The position numbers and the translations under genes were made by a program. A stretch of 64,000 nt of DNA from the NCBI GenBank assembly GCA_023474015.1, contig JAMCYN010000063.1, positions 1-64,000 on the forward strand, in the 5' to 3' direction. Below the pieces are notes generated by a model. The model saw only the letters and a program-made list of their open reading frames with translations. It had not been told where the DNA came from and did not search any database. The DNA comes from Armatimonadota bacterium (GTDB lineage: Bacteria; Armatimonadota; UBA5829). Position 1 is the stretch's first letter, and each line of letters opens with the position of its first letter. Positions 46,930-56,080 of the stretch are shown in pieces.

Positions 46930-47066
46930 GTCGGGGGTATTCTTGCCCCCGACCTCTTTTCCGAGGCCATTCTTGGCCTTAACCAACCTATCTCCAGCGA
47001 CACCTTCAGTTTAGGGCAAGAATGCCCCAGAAGAGGCGTCCGGGGCAGGAATACCCCGGACGAACG
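46930..47066. repeat. Palindromic block with GGGTATTC / GTCCGGGG motifs
   Basis: GTCGGGGGTATTCTTGCCCCCGAC (about 46930-46953) is a near-perfect palindrome. It is followed by CCGAGGCCATTCTTGGCC, GGGCAAGAATGCCC and GTCCGGGGCAGGAATACCCC-GGAC. GTTCGTCCGGGGT..-type ends match the palindromes at 28097-28118 and 37490-37512. Confidence 0.75.
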
Positions 47067-47090
47067 GGTACCAAAGCTTGGCGCGGAACT

Positions 47091-47250
47091 AACCGGCCCT
47101 TCGATACGCCCACCAGACTTTTCAACAATAGGTAGCTCCAGCTGGGCTACTCAGGGCCTACGGAGTACTGCACCCTATCAACTATGCACTGTACCCTGTA
47201 CACTATTCCCTTTTCGTGTTTTCGTTTCTTTCGCGCTTTCGTGATTAAAA
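47091..47250. repeat. Family B element copy 5, right half only
   Basis: CGGCCCTTCGATACGCCC, the long arm ending GGGCTACTCAGGGCCTACGG, CTGTACCCTGTACACTATTCCC and an inverted CACGAAA tract TTTTCGTGTTTTCGTTTC..CGTGATTAAA are present. The left half is missing, replaced by the palindromic block. It lies 30 bases beyond the rfbC-like stop. Confidence 0.85.
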
Positions 47251-47280
47251 AGCGCCTTCAACAGCACAAGGGTCTGTCGC

Positions 47281-47826
47281 TCAGAACACCTTGCCGAACT
47301 TGGCCATCGTCTTGAAGCCGCGGTCGCGGTCGGCGAGGATCGGGTCGTCGTCGGGCCAGGGAATCCCCGCCGAGTTCCAGAGGATGCCTGTGTCGGACTC
47401 CGGCGCATAGGCCGTGGAGACATTATAGACCATTATTGCCTCGTCACTGGTCACGTAGAACCCGTGAGCGCATCCCTTGGGCACATAGACCATGTTGCAC
47501 GCCTCGTCATCCAGCTTCAACAGCACATGCTGACCATAGCTTGGCGAATCGCCTCGCAGGTCGACAACGGCATCGAGCACCTCGCCCCGGACGCAGTAGA
47601 CGATCTTGTTGTGATCGTGCGGTGGGAGTTGAAAATGGAGACCCCGCAGGACCCCTTTGGTGGACACGGAGTAGTACTCCTCGGCGAAGTCCGTCTCCAG
47701 TCCGTGCTCCCGGAAAAGCTCCGCGTGGAAAGTCTTGACGAACCTCCCGCGCGCGTCTTTGCGCACCACGGGCTTTATTTCAAGGCAGCCCGATATGGCG
47801 GTCGGAACGAACTCCATGATCGTCAC
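47281..47826 (-). CDS. rfbC: dTDP-4-dehydrorhamnose 3,5-epimerase-like (RfbC)
   Basis: A 181-aa cupin-fold epimerase. [46 protein letters not shown], with the catalytic His in RGLHFQ, and [22 protein letters not shown] are the family signatures. It inverts C3/C5 of a 4-keto-6-deoxysugar. In this setting, beside rfbH and rfbF and away from other rhamnose genes, its substrate could be a CDP- instead of a dTDP-sugar. GTG 47826 overlaps the upstream stop (GTGA); an ATG four codons in is also possible. Confidence 0.9.
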   Translation of the reverse strand: MTIMEFVPTAISGCLEIKPVVRKDARGRFVKTFHAELFREHGLETDFAEEYYSVSTKGVLRGLHFQLPPHDHNKIVYCVRGEVLDAVVDLRGDSPSYGQHVLLKLDDEACNMVYVPKGCAHGFYVTSDEAIMVYNVSTAYAPESDTGILWNSAGIPWPDDDPILADRDRGFKTMAKFGKVF

Positions 47827-49139
47827 TCGTGCTCCGAGCAGAATGCACGGAACGTGTTGATGACGTAGTCCATCTTAGGTCTGTCCAGGCCTTGGTAGAC
47901 CCCGATCCAGAAGACCTGGTTCATAACGAAGTCCGTGTTTGCCAGATCGCCGATTACGCGGTACGGCACGTCCTTGTAGGCGGGCTGGCGAGTCAGGTTG
48001 CCGCCGAACAGCAGCCGTGTGCCGATCTTGCTTGCATCCAGCCGTCTAATGATCTTGTCACGATTGAAAGGCGCGTCGGTCCTGACCGCCAGCGGGAAGC
48101 CGAACCAGCTTGGCTCCGAGCCGGGCGTTGGCTCCGGCAGGATGAAGTATTTTTCGACCGAGCGGAGGCCGTCGTGCAGATATTGGAAGTTGCGAGCCCT
48201 CGCCTCCCCGAACCCATGAAGTTTTTTAAGCTGCGACACGCCGACAGCGGCCTGCATGTCCGTCACTTTCAAATTGTATCCGATCTCGGAATAAGTGAAC
48301 TTGTGATCGTAGCCGTAGGGCAGATCGCCGAGTTTCCAGTCAAACCGCTTGGCGCAGGTATTGTCCTGGCCGGTTCCGCACCAGCAGTCGCGCCCCCAGT
48401 CCCTGAACGATTCTATCAGCTTCTTGAGCTGCGGATCGCTCGTGAGGACTGCTCCGCCCTCGCCCATCGTGATGTGGTGGGCCGGATAGAAGCTGGTGGT
48501 GGCGATATCGCCGAAGGTAGCGCACTTCTTGCCCTGGAACGACGCCCCGACCGCGTCGCAACAGTCCTCGATCAGCCACAGGTTGTGGCGTTTCGCGAAG
48601 TCCTTGACGGCCACCACGTCGAACGGATTACCGAGGGTGTGCGCGATGATGATCGCCTTAGTTTTCGGACTGAGCGCGCTTTCGAGCTGCGAAACGTCCA
48701 CGTTGTAGTTCGGGATCGTGACATCGAGGAACACCGGCACGCAGCCGTTCTGGATGATTGGGTTGATCGTGGTCGGGAAGCCCGCCGCGACCGTTATCAC
48801 CTCGTCCCCACGGCACAGGCGGCGCTCGCCAAGCGTCGGCGAAGTGAGGCACGACACGGCGAGCAGGTTTGCGCTGGAGCCGGAGTTCGTGAGCAGCGCA
48901 AACTGCGTGCCCATCTCCTGGGCGAATGCCGCCTCGAACTCCTGTGCGTATCTGCCGGTGGTCAGCCAAAAATCCAGCGAGGCATCGACCAGGTGCGCGA
49001 GGTCATCGCCGTCGAATACCTTGCCGTTAACGGGCACCGAATCCTTGCCCGGCACAAAATCTTTGGCGGGCCAATTCTCCCTATAATACTCCCGGGTCAG
49101 TTCGAGTATCTTATCGCGCAGATCGTTCTTCTGGCTCAT
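47823..49139 (-). CDS. rfbH: CDP-6-deoxy-4-hexulose-3-dehydrase (RfbH/E1)
   Basis: A 438-aa PMP-dependent enzyme of the DegT/DnrJ family with a [2Fe-2S] cluster. It removes the 3-hydroxyl of CDP-4-keto-6-deoxyglucose on the way to 3,6-dideoxyhexoses. The diagnostic change is visible: the usual PLP-binding Lys is His in [14 protein letters not shown]. The Cys-rich stretch [17 protein letters not shown] supplies cluster ligands. [15 protein letters not shown] and [14 protein letters not shown] are the substrate side. ATG 49139 follows the upstream gene by 11 bases, with GGAGACGTG upstream. Its partner reductase (E3/AscD) is not in the window. Confidence 0.94.
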   Translation of the reverse strand: MSQKNDLRDKILELTREYYRENWPAKDFVPGKDSVPVNGKVFDGDDLAHLVDASLDFWLTTGRYAQEFEAAFAQEMGTQFALLTNSGSSANLLAVSCLTSPTLGERRLCRGDEVITVAAGFPTTINPIIQNGCVPVFLDVTIPNYNVDVSQLESALSPKTKAIIIAHTLGNPFDVVAVKDFAKRHNLWLIEDCCDAVGASFQGKKCATFGDIATTSFYPAHHITMGEGGAVLTSDPQLKKLIESFRDWGRDCWCGTGQDNTCAKRFDWKLGDLPYGYDHKFTYSEIGYNLKVTDMQAAVGVSQLKKLHGFGEARARNFQYLHDGLRSVEKYFILPEPTPGSEPSWFGFPLAVRTDAPFNRDKIIRRLDASKIGTRLLFGGNLTRQPAYKDVPYRVIGDLANTDFVMNQVFWIGVYQGLDRPKMDYVINTFRAFCSEHE

Positions 49140-49150
49140 TCACGTCTCCA

Positions 49151-50194
49151 TTATACGCTGACAGTCGCATCCCATCTCAGATCGCCCACCAGCCTGCCCG
49201 AGTCGAGCAGGTGCTTGAGCTGGTTCAGTCGGATATACTTGCGGCCCTGGAAATCTTCGGGCTTCAGGTCCACGCTCTTCACGGCCTCATAAAGCTCCTT
49301 CGCGCCGAGCTTCGCGTCCCACTTGGACTCGAACGCGGGGATCAGCCGTGTCAGCTTGCTGAAGTCTACCCGATAGTTGCGGGGGTCGGGGCCGCCCTGG
49401 CCCGCATATTCGATCTCGCAGCCGGGGACCGTCTCCCGGACGATTTCCGCCAGGTCTTTCACCTGATAATTCTGGTTGTCGGCGCCGATATTGATAGCCT
49501 CATTGTGGGTGATTTCACGCGGGGCCGCGAGCACCCCCGCGAACGCGTTCGAGATATCCTCTATATGTACTATAGGCCGCCAGGGGGTACCGTCACTCAT
49601 AATCTTGACTTTGCCGGTGGTGTATGCCCAGCAGACGAGGTTATTGAGCACGATGTCGGCGCGCAGCCGGGGCGAGACGCCGTAGGCGGTGGCGTTGCGC
49701 ATATAGACCGGCGAGAACGAATCATCCGCCAGCTCGGCGATGTCTTTCTCGGCCTTCACTTTCGAGATCGCATACGCGGTCAGCGGCTTGAGATCAGCTT
49801 CCTCGGTGAGAATGCTGTCACCCGACGCGCCATACATGCTGCAAGAGGACGAGTACAGGTAACGCGGCACGCCCGCCTCCTTCGCGGCGCGGGCAAGGCT
49901 GACCGAGGCGTGCTGGTTGATATCGTAGGTCCAGCCGGTGTCGAAGTCGCCCAGAGGGTCGTTGCTCAGCGCGGCCAGGTGGATGACCGCGTCCAGGCCC
50001 TTCAAGTCCTCGGCGGTGACATCGCGAATGTCTTTGCGAATGGTCGGGATCGCCTCGCATGAGCCGTCCGGCCCCAGGGTGCAATCTTCATAGAAATAGG
50101 TGTCCAGCCCAACGACCTCATGTCCCGCTTTCTTCATAACGGGAACCATGACTGAACCGATGTAGCCGTTGTGGCCGGTTATCAATGCGCGCAT
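49151..50194 (-). CDS. NAD-dependent sugar epimerase/dehydratase of the CDP-sugar set
   Basis: A 347-aa extended SDR that starts MRALITGHNGYIGSVMVPV. HLAALSNDPLGDFDTGWTYDIN, YLYSSSCSMYGASGD and TAYAISKVKAEKDIAEL (Tyr-x3-Lys) form the catalytic region; RNATAYGVSPRLRADIVLN and GADNQNYQVKDLAEIV follow. This subgroup is often found between rfbF and rfbH-like genes. It lacks the FVTGHTGFKG N-terminus of RfbG (CDP-glucose 4,6-dehydratase), so it is more likely a later-acting epimerase/reductase. It lies 1 base from the rfbF stop, so the four genes rfbF-SDR-rfbH-rfbC are one transcript. Confidence 0.88.
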   Translation of the reverse strand: MRALITGHNGYIGSVMVPVMKKAGHEVVGLDTYFYEDCTLGPDGSCEAIPTIRKDIRDVTAEDLKGLDAVIHLAALSNDPLGDFDTGWTYDINQHASVSLARAAKEAGVPRYLYSSSCSMYGASGDSILTEEADLKPLTAYAISKVKAEKDIAELADDSFSPVYMRNATAYGVSPRLRADIVLNNLVCWAYTTGKVKIMSDGTPWRPIVHIEDISNAFAGVLAAPREITHNEAINIGADNQNYQVKDLAEIVRETVPGCEIEYAGQGGPDPRNYRVDFSKLTRLIPAFESKWDAKLGAKELYEAVKSVDLKPEDFQGRKYIRLNQLKHLLDSGRLVGDLRWDATVSV

Positions 50195-50195
50195 A

Positions 50196-50969
50196 CTAGC
50201 CTCCCCAAGTTTTCCACGGAGCCTGGCCGGACCCCCACAGCGACTCGAGAATTCGCTTCTCTCGCAGAGTGTCCATCGGGAGCCAGAACCCGTCGTGTTT
50301 GAATGCCATCAGTTGGCCGTCGTTTGCTAGCCGTTCGAGCGGCGCGGCTTCCCAGGCCGTCGGGTCGCCGTCGATGTAGTCCAGGACCTTCGGCTCCAGC
50401 ACAAAGAAGCCGCCATTTATCCAGCCCTCTCCGGTCTGGGGCTTCTCGGTGAAGTCCGCCACGCGGTCGCCATCGAATACCATGCCGCCGAACCGGGCCG
50501 GAGGGCGCACGGCCGTAACCGTTGCCAGCTTGCCGTGGGACTTGTGGAACTCGACCAGGGCCGTTATATCCACGTCGCTCAGGCCGTCGCCATAGGTCAT
50601 CATGAAAGTTTCTTTGCCGATCCAGTCGCGCAGCCGTCGCACCCGCCCGCCGGTCTGGGTCTCGGAGCCGGTATCGACCAGGTGGACCTTCCAGCAGGGT
50701 TGGCGGCCGTCGTGGACGGTGGTCTTCCCCTTATCGAGATCGACCGTGAGATCGTTGTTGGATGCGTAGAAGTTGAGGAAATACTCTTTGATGATTTCGC
50801 CCTTATAGCCGAGCGCCACGATGAACTCGCAGAACCCGTGGTGGGCGAAGATGTTCATGATGTGCCAGAGAATCGGCTTCCCACCGATCTCGACCATCGG
50901 CTTGGGCCTAACCGTGGTCTCTTCTGACAACCTTGTGCCCAAACCACCAGCCAGAATAACTGTCTTCAT
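50196..50969 (-). CDS. rfbF: Glucose-1-phosphate cytidylyltransferase (RfbF)
   Basis: A 257-aa nucleotidyltransferase that makes CDP-glucose from glucose-1-phosphate and CTP. The signature GGLGTRL is at residues 8-14, followed by EETTVRPKPMVEIGGKPILWHIM, GYKGEIIKEYFLNFY, YGDGLSDVDI (metal site) and WINGGFFVLEPKV. These match RfbF closely and set it apart from RfbA. ATG 50969 gives MKTVILAGG and follows AAGGCGG. It is the first gene of the minus-strand polysaccharide operon, about 50 bases after a good promoter. Confidence 0.95.
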   Translation of the reverse strand: MKTVILAGGLGTRLSEETTVRPKPMVEIGGKPILWHIMNIFAHHGFCEFIVALGYKGEIIKEYFLNFYASNNDLTVDLDKGKTTVHDGRQPCWKVHLVDTGSETQTGGRVRRLRDWIGKETFMMTYGDGLSDVDITALVEFHKSHGKLATVTAVRPPARFGGMVFDGDRVADFTEKPQTGEGWINGGFFVLEPKVLDYIDGDPTAWEAAPLERLANDGQLMAFKHDGFWLPMDTLREKRILESLWGSGQAPWKTWGG

Positions 50970-51020
50970 CCGCCGCCTTCTCAAGACTACTGCGTTCGGC
51001 CTCCATGGCCGCTTGGCGAA

Positions 51021-51049
51021 AGTATAGCAAAATACCGCAACTAACGCAA
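51021..51049 (-). promoter_or_regulatory. Candidate sigma70 promoter of the polysaccharide operon
   Basis: On the minus strand TTGCGT (51049-51044) and TATACT (51026-51021) are 17 bases apart. The start of transcription would be about 40-45 bases before the rfbF ATG. As the genes downstream are tightly packed from rfbF to rfbC, this is the best entry promoter visible for at least that block. Confidence 0.62.
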
Positions 51050-51212
51050 CCAGCGCGCGGGGCGCATCTAAATTTCCAAGCGATCAAATCTGCTCAATCT
51101 GGAGTCCCTGGAGAGGGACATTCCGTAATAAGTATTGGAGGATTTCAGTCACATGTTGTTCACGAGGAGGATGTTGAGCGTGGATTGGCTTACCGGGCGG
51201 ACGAATTCATGC

Positions 51213-52406
51213 TCAGTGCCCTGTCCGTTCGAGAGGGATCTTAACGCTCTTCTTGACGGCCTGAATCTCCTGCCGCGACGACACTACGCCGTCCGGGGGC
51301 GTGCTGTCGGCAACGAGCGAGAAGTCTTGAGTCTTGTTGCCCCCGGCAGAGAGCGCGACACTCGACTCGACCGGCAGATAGCTGCTCCGGCATACTCTGA
51401 GCGTTCTCGTCCCAGGAGGCATTTGCAGCGAGTAGCTGCCGTCGGATGCCGTTGTAGTCGAATACGAGTTGTCCATCGTGGCAACACTCGCTCCGGCAAT
51501 GGGGTTATTTCCGGCTTGACTCGAAGTCACCTTGCCCTTCACCAGTCCGTTGAGCGTGTCCTGGAAGTACGGCTTGTAGAAGGCCTCCGTTGCAACCGCG
51601 CAGATCATATTATACCCGGTCTGGTTGAGATGTATGGGGTCGTTTCCATTCATATATTGCATCGGAGTCGGAAGAGTCACATTGCCGCCCGGAAACGGGC
51701 TGAAGTTCGGCCACTGACCCGGCGCCGCGCTCGATGTCCCTCCGGCAACCTGCGCTGTCCCAAAACACTGAACGTAGTGAATACGCGGACTGCGCTCGGT
51801 GAGGTCTCGCTTCCGGCTCTCAAGGCCCAGGAATAGCCTGTTTATCTGTTCGGGAGTCGGCTGACCCAGCAAGAGCCACATCTTACCGGCGGCGCCTGAG
51901 GGGTCCGCGGTCGCGGTATCACACAGGTTGAGATAGTCATAGCCATGAATGACCACGTGAATGGATGGCCGCACGTTCAGGCAGTAATCGCAAATGCTTG
52001 CCAGGTTGTCCCGCACCCCGTCGAGCATTGCATTGGTCCGCGCCTGGGTCCAACTCGTCCGCCAGTTCCACACATCATTGCCGCCAAGCACCAGATTCAC
52101 ACAGTCAATGGACGGGTTTGCATTCAACTGCGCGCCTATCACCGCAAGGTTCGCGGGCTGCATCCAGTAGGACGCGGTGGTTCCGCCGATGGCGGTGTTC
52201 GTGCCGTCTTCCTCAATGCCCGATACGCCCATGGCGGTGAACGCGGTCCGCAAAGACTTGTGTTGCCACATCAGGGCTGCCCAACTGTCGCCGACAATCT
52301 GCACGCGCTTGGTCGCCGCGTGCGCGGACGTTACCGAGAGCACAATGGCCAAGACCACGAGCACTCGAAATGCTCTTATCATCAGTTTCAGTGAAGCTCC
52401 TTTCAT
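51213..52406 (-). CDS. Secreted SGNH/GDSL hydrolase with carboxypeptidase-regulatory-like domain
   Basis: About 397 aa. After a signal peptide (MIRAFRVLVVLAIVLSVTSAHA within the frame) comes an SGNH esterase domain: IVGDSWAALMWQ (block I, catalytic Ser), VNLVLGGNDVWNW (block III) and NDPIHLNQTGYN (block V, Asp-x2-His). The C-terminal ~85 residues (VKGKVTSSQAGNNPIAGASVAT, then SYSLQMPPGTRTLRV) form a carboxypeptidase-regulatory-like beta-sandwich. It probably removes acyl groups from a cell-surface or environmental glycan. ATG 52406 was taken; ATG 52382 is a good alternative with AAGGAG 14 bases upstream. Same direction as the large secreted protein next to it. Confidence 0.83.
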   Translation of the reverse strand: MKGASLKLMIRAFRVLVVLAIVLSVTSAHAATKRVQIVGDSWAALMWQHKSLRTAFTAMGVSGIEEDGTNTAIGGTTASYWMQPANLAVIGAQLNANPSIDCVNLVLGGNDVWNWRTSWTQARTNAMLDGVRDNLASICDYCLNVRPSIHVVIHGYDYLNLCDTATADPSGAAGKMWLLLGQPTPEQINRLFLGLESRKRDLTERSPRIHYVQCFGTAQVAGGTSSAAPGQWPNFSPFPGGNVTLPTPMQYMNGNDPIHLNQTGYNMICAVATEAFYKPYFQDTLNGLVKGKVTSSQAGNNPIAGASVATMDNSYSTTTASDGSYSLQMPPGTRTLRVCRSSYLPVESSVALSAGGNKTQDFSLVADSTPPDGVVSSRQEIQAVKKSVKIPLERTGH

Positions 52407-52451
52407 CAACTCATCGTCGGGCGCGTGCGACGAACGCTACTCTATCGCCGC

Positions 52452-55220
52452 TCAGTCGAACGTATCGATATCGCCGATTTTGCGAACCAGTATCAAGCGG
52501 CATATGCGGCCGCCTTCCACATAGCAAGAGCTTATCCCCGTCACCGCAACGTACTTATCAACATCGGGGACGAGCGCGCCGCCGGCAACAACAACCTTAA
52601 CTTCGTCGCCCGAACCGTCACTCATTTTGAAGCTGCCGGCGTCCTTGAAACTCACCTTGCCCCACGTGCGAACAAGCAGTCCGATATTGTTTAGCCCGGC
52701 CCCATCGGTTACTCCGCTCTGGCCTCTGAACGGATCGACGCCATACCGCCAGTCACTCCCGCCGATATACTTCGCGGCCATGCCTACAGGGTTGATGTAG
52801 AGGTTTCCGCTTACTACCGACATGGTAGCATTAATCCACCTGCGATAGTCCGAATCAGTGTTCAGCCATCCGCCGACGTCCACCAGATTTCCGATCGCCA
52901 AACCGGCGGGAATACCTCCGATGGGCTTGACGATGATCCCGGACGACCTGTTCGATTCCTCCACACTCAAGCTGTCGCTAAAGACTGCTGTCACTGCTTT
53001 GGCAGCCAGGCCCACTGATTTCATCTCGTTAAGCGCCTTGGCCGTCCCAATGTCGATGCCGGGGTGCTCGGCAATAACTATCCCGTCGCTGCTCAAGGTC
53101 CACGCGCTCAGATTGCCCGCGTTGTCTTTCGCCTGCACGCGGCAGTAGCAGGCATTGCCGACTGAGCTCGTTACGGTCTTTGTTGTGTTCACTACATAGC
53201 CATCGAAAATGTTGTTTCCGTCTGGGATAGTCCCGATTTGGCAGTTATAACCCGCCGTTCCAGAGCCCGAATCGGTCGATGCCTGCCAGTTGAACGTAAC
53301 CGATGTGCTTGCAGTGTAAGCGCCCGCGTCCGTCGGCGCGCCGGGAACAGACGGCAATACCGTATCCACGATTATAGAGTCAATGAGGGTCGTCATGTTC
53401 CCCGCGGCATCTTTGCACTGAACGTAGACGTACCTGGTCCCGTCGCCGGATGCCAGCGTCCAGGACTTGCTCGCCGCGTAAGGCTCCCAATCGCTCCATG
53501 TAACTCCGTTAGAAAACCTCATCTGGGATACGCCGCTTCCCGTGTCCGCGGCCGAAAGCGTGAGTATTACGTCAGTGGAGTTGGTGGCGGCAGCCCCGGA
53601 GTTGATTGAAATGCTGCCCGTCGGCGCGGTAGTGTCCAGGATTATCGTGTCGCTGTAGAGCGGCGATATGGTCCCGACTGCGTCCTTGTAGCGGACGTAT
53701 ACTTTCTTGGTCCCGTCGCCGGATGTCAGAGTCCACACCTTGTTCGTCCCGTATGCCTCCCAATTGGACCAGGCCAGATTGTCGTTGCTGAACTTCATTT
53801 CGGTCACGCCCTTGTCGTCCGACGCGGACAGGTTCAGCGGGGCCGAAGCCGAAATAGCATATTGTGCACCTGAGTTGATGCTGATGCTCCCTGTGGGCGC
53901 GGACAGATCGAAGCCGCCCGTGTTCATACAGAAGAGATCGCCGGTGCCGCCGGGCAGGTTCAAATGCAGTTCGTGGTTCGTAAGGTTCATCGTTTCCTGC
54001 TGGCCGGTGGAGCGGTTCAGACGCGAAATCTGGTTGACCGTAGCGTCAAAAGTGACCGTGAAATTGAGGCTTGCCGATGATGCCGAGAGTGTTGGGCCGC
54101 AATACTGGTTAGACAACATGAAGTACTGCCGTCCCGTGTCGTCGGTGAACAGGCCGATGAGGCCGTCTTTTGCGTTGCCGATTTGTCCGCTGTCCACAGC
54201 CACGTTGGTAATAAGGCTGTTTCCTCCGGCTCCATAGACCCATATGCTCATGCTGTTGGGGATTCTGTTGGTTGTGTAGGGCCATGAGCCATGCCTTCCG
54301 GGCACGTAGCGCACATCAGTGCTGTTCAGATAACGCAACACCTTCCCCAAGTTCGACACTTCAGGGTTCATTGCCTGGGCGGCGTAGTACATTGAGGTAG
54401 GCACATCCCCACTCAAGATTAGCGAGGTGATGAGGTCAGGGTTTGCCGTTTGAAAAGCATCCCATAGGAAGTAACTTATCCCCTTGCACCCCGCGGCCAG
54501 ACCTGAATACACATCCATTCGCATCTCGGACTCACTCGGCTCCCTGGCGTAATAAGTGGCGCCGGCCGGAGCACTGTAGGTCTGTTTCCAAATTAATAAG
54601 GGGATATTATACTGCTGCGCCTTGCTTCTATAGCCCATCAGCGCGTAGAAGTGATAGTCGCTGTAGGAGTCGTAGGTCCATGGAACTCCCGAGTTTGAGT
54701 TAAAAACATAGAAGTCGTACATCAGTGCGTCTGGTCCGACCGTCTGAATCACATTGTCAATATATGATGGGTCATAACCACAAACGTTGATGTAGATCAG
54801 TGAATTGGGGCGGTTACTCTTAAACCAGTTGGCGGCCGAGGCGATTCCCGGCAGTATGCTGGGCGATGGTTCGTCAAACAGATACCACCCATCTTCTCCG
54901 TATGGAGTGCTAAGGGTGTTCACCGTGTTTATCATCGCGGAGGTCAACGAAGATGCCTGTATGGTGAAGTGCCACGGAAGACCATTATTCCTCACAGCCT
55001 GACAAAGACTCACGTCCGAAAACCAGACGTGCACTGAGTTCATATTGCACGCTCTGTAAAGCGTCGAATTCCACGGCAGGTGAGCGACGAGAGCCGAGAC
55101 CATGAACGGACGACTCCGCACCCACTCTTCACCGGGTTCAGTGGGGCGCGATTGTGCCATTGGACACAGTACCACATTTATCATGATAACCGCGAAAGCA
55201 AAAAAAGAACTTCTGATCAC
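52452..55220 (-). CDS. Large secreted multidomain glycosidase-like protein
   Basis: A 922-aa exported protein. Signal peptide (start VIRSSFFAFAVIMINVVL). The N-terminal ~370 residues look like a TIM-barrel hydrolase: GEDGWYLFDEPSPSILPG has an Asp-Glu at the expected strand, and WKQTYSAP, GISYFLWDAFQ follow. Two homologous Ig-like modules (each about 95 aa, APTGSISINSGA at the start, EMKFSN or QMRFSN, W-x-x-WEPY/WEAY) come next, then a fibronectin-III-like module (GTAGYNCQIG, RVQAKDNAGNLSAW) and an OB-like C-terminal domain. GTG 55220 follows GGAGGGTGG. TATAAT lies upstream at 55339-55334, but no convincing -35 box. Confidence 0.78.
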   Translation of the reverse strand: MIRSSFFAFAVIMINVVLCPMAQSRPTEPGEEWVRSRPFMVSALVAHLPWNSTLYRACNMNSVHVWFSDVSLCQAVRNNGLPWHFTIQASSLTSAMINTVNTLSTPYGEDGWYLFDEPSPSILPGIASAANWFKSNRPNSLIYINVCGYDPSYIDNVIQTVGPDALMYDFYVFNSNSGVPWTYDSYSDYHFYALMGYRSKAQQYNIPLLIWKQTYSAPAGATYYAREPSESEMRMDVYSGLAAGCKGISYFLWDAFQTANPDLITSLILSGDVPTSMYYAAQAMNPEVSNLGKVLRYLNSTDVRYVPGRHGSWPYTTNRIPNSMSIWVYGAGGNSLITNVAVDSGQIGNAKDGLIGLFTDDTGRQYFMLSNQYCGPTLSASSASLNFTVTFDATVNQISRLNRSTGQQETMNLTNHELHLNLPGGTGDLFCMNTGGFDLSAPTGSISINSGAQYAISASAPLNLSASDDKGVTEMKFSNDNLAWSNWEAYGTNKVWTLTSGDGTKKVYVRYKDAVGTISPLYSDTIILDTTAPTGSISINSGAAATNSTDVILTLSAADTGSGVSQMRFSNGVTWSDWEPYAASKSWTLASGDGTRYVYVQCKDAAGNMTTLIDSIIVDTVLPSVPGAPTDAGAYTASTSVTFNWQASTDSGSGTAGYNCQIGTIPDGNNIFDGYVVNTTKTVTSSVGNACYCRVQAKDNAGNLSAWTLSSDGIVIAEHPGIDIGTAKALNEMKSVGLAAKAVTAVFSDSLSVEESNRSSGIIVKPIGGIPAGLAIGNLVDVGGWLNTDSDYRRWINATMSVVSGNLYINPVGMAAKYIGGSDWRYGVDPFRGQSGVTDGAGLNNIGLLVRTWGKVSFKDAGSFKMSDGSGDEVKVVVAGGALVPDVDKYVAVTGISSCYVEGGRICRLILVRKIGDIDTFD

Positions 55221-55435
55221 TTTCCACCCTCCTGTTTCATGAATCAAATAGCACGCCGCTTACCTGGAACGCCACCTGTGTCCCGATGGCAATCGGGCTC
55301 AGCGTTCGTATCCGCTGTCGTTTGTTTGTACGCATTATACCTTGTTTTATGCCAACTTGCATGAAGTTATGCGGAAATAGGGTTATGCGAGTTGTCCCAT
55401 TCTCCGTGAGCACCCTCGCGGTTAGAGCCTACAGG

Positions 55436-56080
55436 TCAAGCCCGGGGTTCGGTTTGGCTTTTAGCTTTGTCACTCAGTTTGTTCGCCAGGACCGTCGCGT
55501 CGACCAAAGCGTAGACTTGCAGCGAGACGGCGACGGAGGCGAAGATGACTGCCATCGGAGAGATGTTCTTGAGGTCGCTTATGCTCGGGGCGCAGAGGCT
55601 GAAGAAAAACCACGAGATCATACTCACAACGAAGATTATCGCACCCCTGGTGAATTGGCCGCAGTATATCTGCCCGAAGCCGGGGGCGGCGGAGAGCACC
55701 GCGGCGATGAATGGACTTCGGGGCGGAGGCGCGAACTTGGCGGGCTGGTCGGCCAAGTGCAGCAGAAGCTCCTGCTGGCGCTTACCCTCGGCAATCCGCA
55801 GAGTGACCTTCGCGTATTTCTCCTCGGCGGATGCGCGGGAGGCGTCCTCATGGAAGAGCTTCTTGTAGACCTCGGCGGCCTTCTCCAGTTGGCCCAGAGC
55901 GGCGAGCACATCGGCGGCGAACTCGCGCGCTTCGGCATCCTCGGGCCGTATCTTGAGCGCCTGCTGGACCGAAGCGGCCGCGCGCATGTAGTCCCCGCGC
56001 ATACGCTCCACACGGGCGGCGCTTATGAAACGGTCGAACTCGGCCTGCTTTCTTACGTCGTCAAGGTCCTGAGGGTTCAT
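55436..56080 (-). CDS. TPR-like membrane protein
   Basis: A 214-aa protein. The N-terminal half has helical repeats (FDRFISAARVERMRGDYMRA, then SVQQALKIRPEDAEAREFAA and LGQLEKAAEVYKKLFHED) that resemble two or three TPR units. A Pro-rich hinge (KFAPPPRSP) leads to two or three membrane helices (IAAVLSAAPGFGQIYCGQF, then GAIIFVVSMISWFFFSLCA, AVIFASVAVSLQVYALVDA), like the TM2-type PGxGQxYxGxxxxG motif. ATG 56080 overlaps the rsfS stop by 4 bases (ATGA); the long frame upstream is rsfS in another phase. Likely a scaffold at the membrane; function is unknown. Confidence 0.82.
   Translation of the reverse strand: MNPQDLDDVRKQAEFDRFISAARVERMRGDYMRAAASVQQALKIRPEDAEAREFAADVLAALGQLEKAAEVYKKLFHEDASRASAEEKYAKVTLRIAEGKRQQELLLHLADQPAKFAPPPRSPFIAAVLSAAPGFGQIYCGQFTRGAIIFVVSMISWFFFSLCAPSISDLKNISPMAVIFASVAVSLQVYALVDATVLANKLSDKAKSQTEPRA

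Noticed and set aside
47829..49292. 487-aa plus-strand frame over rfbH
   Set aside because: Antisense to a protein with diagnostic E1 residues; no motif or ribosome site of its own.
22484..51049. Polysaccharide locus as a defence island or phage
   Set aside because: All genes fit nucleotide-sugar synthesis, transfer, flipping or polymerisation; no nuclease, integrase or structural phage genes are present.
53238..53609. Plus-strand frames within the 922-aa secreted protein
   Set aside because: They are antisense to repeated Ig-like modules and lack any signal or motif.
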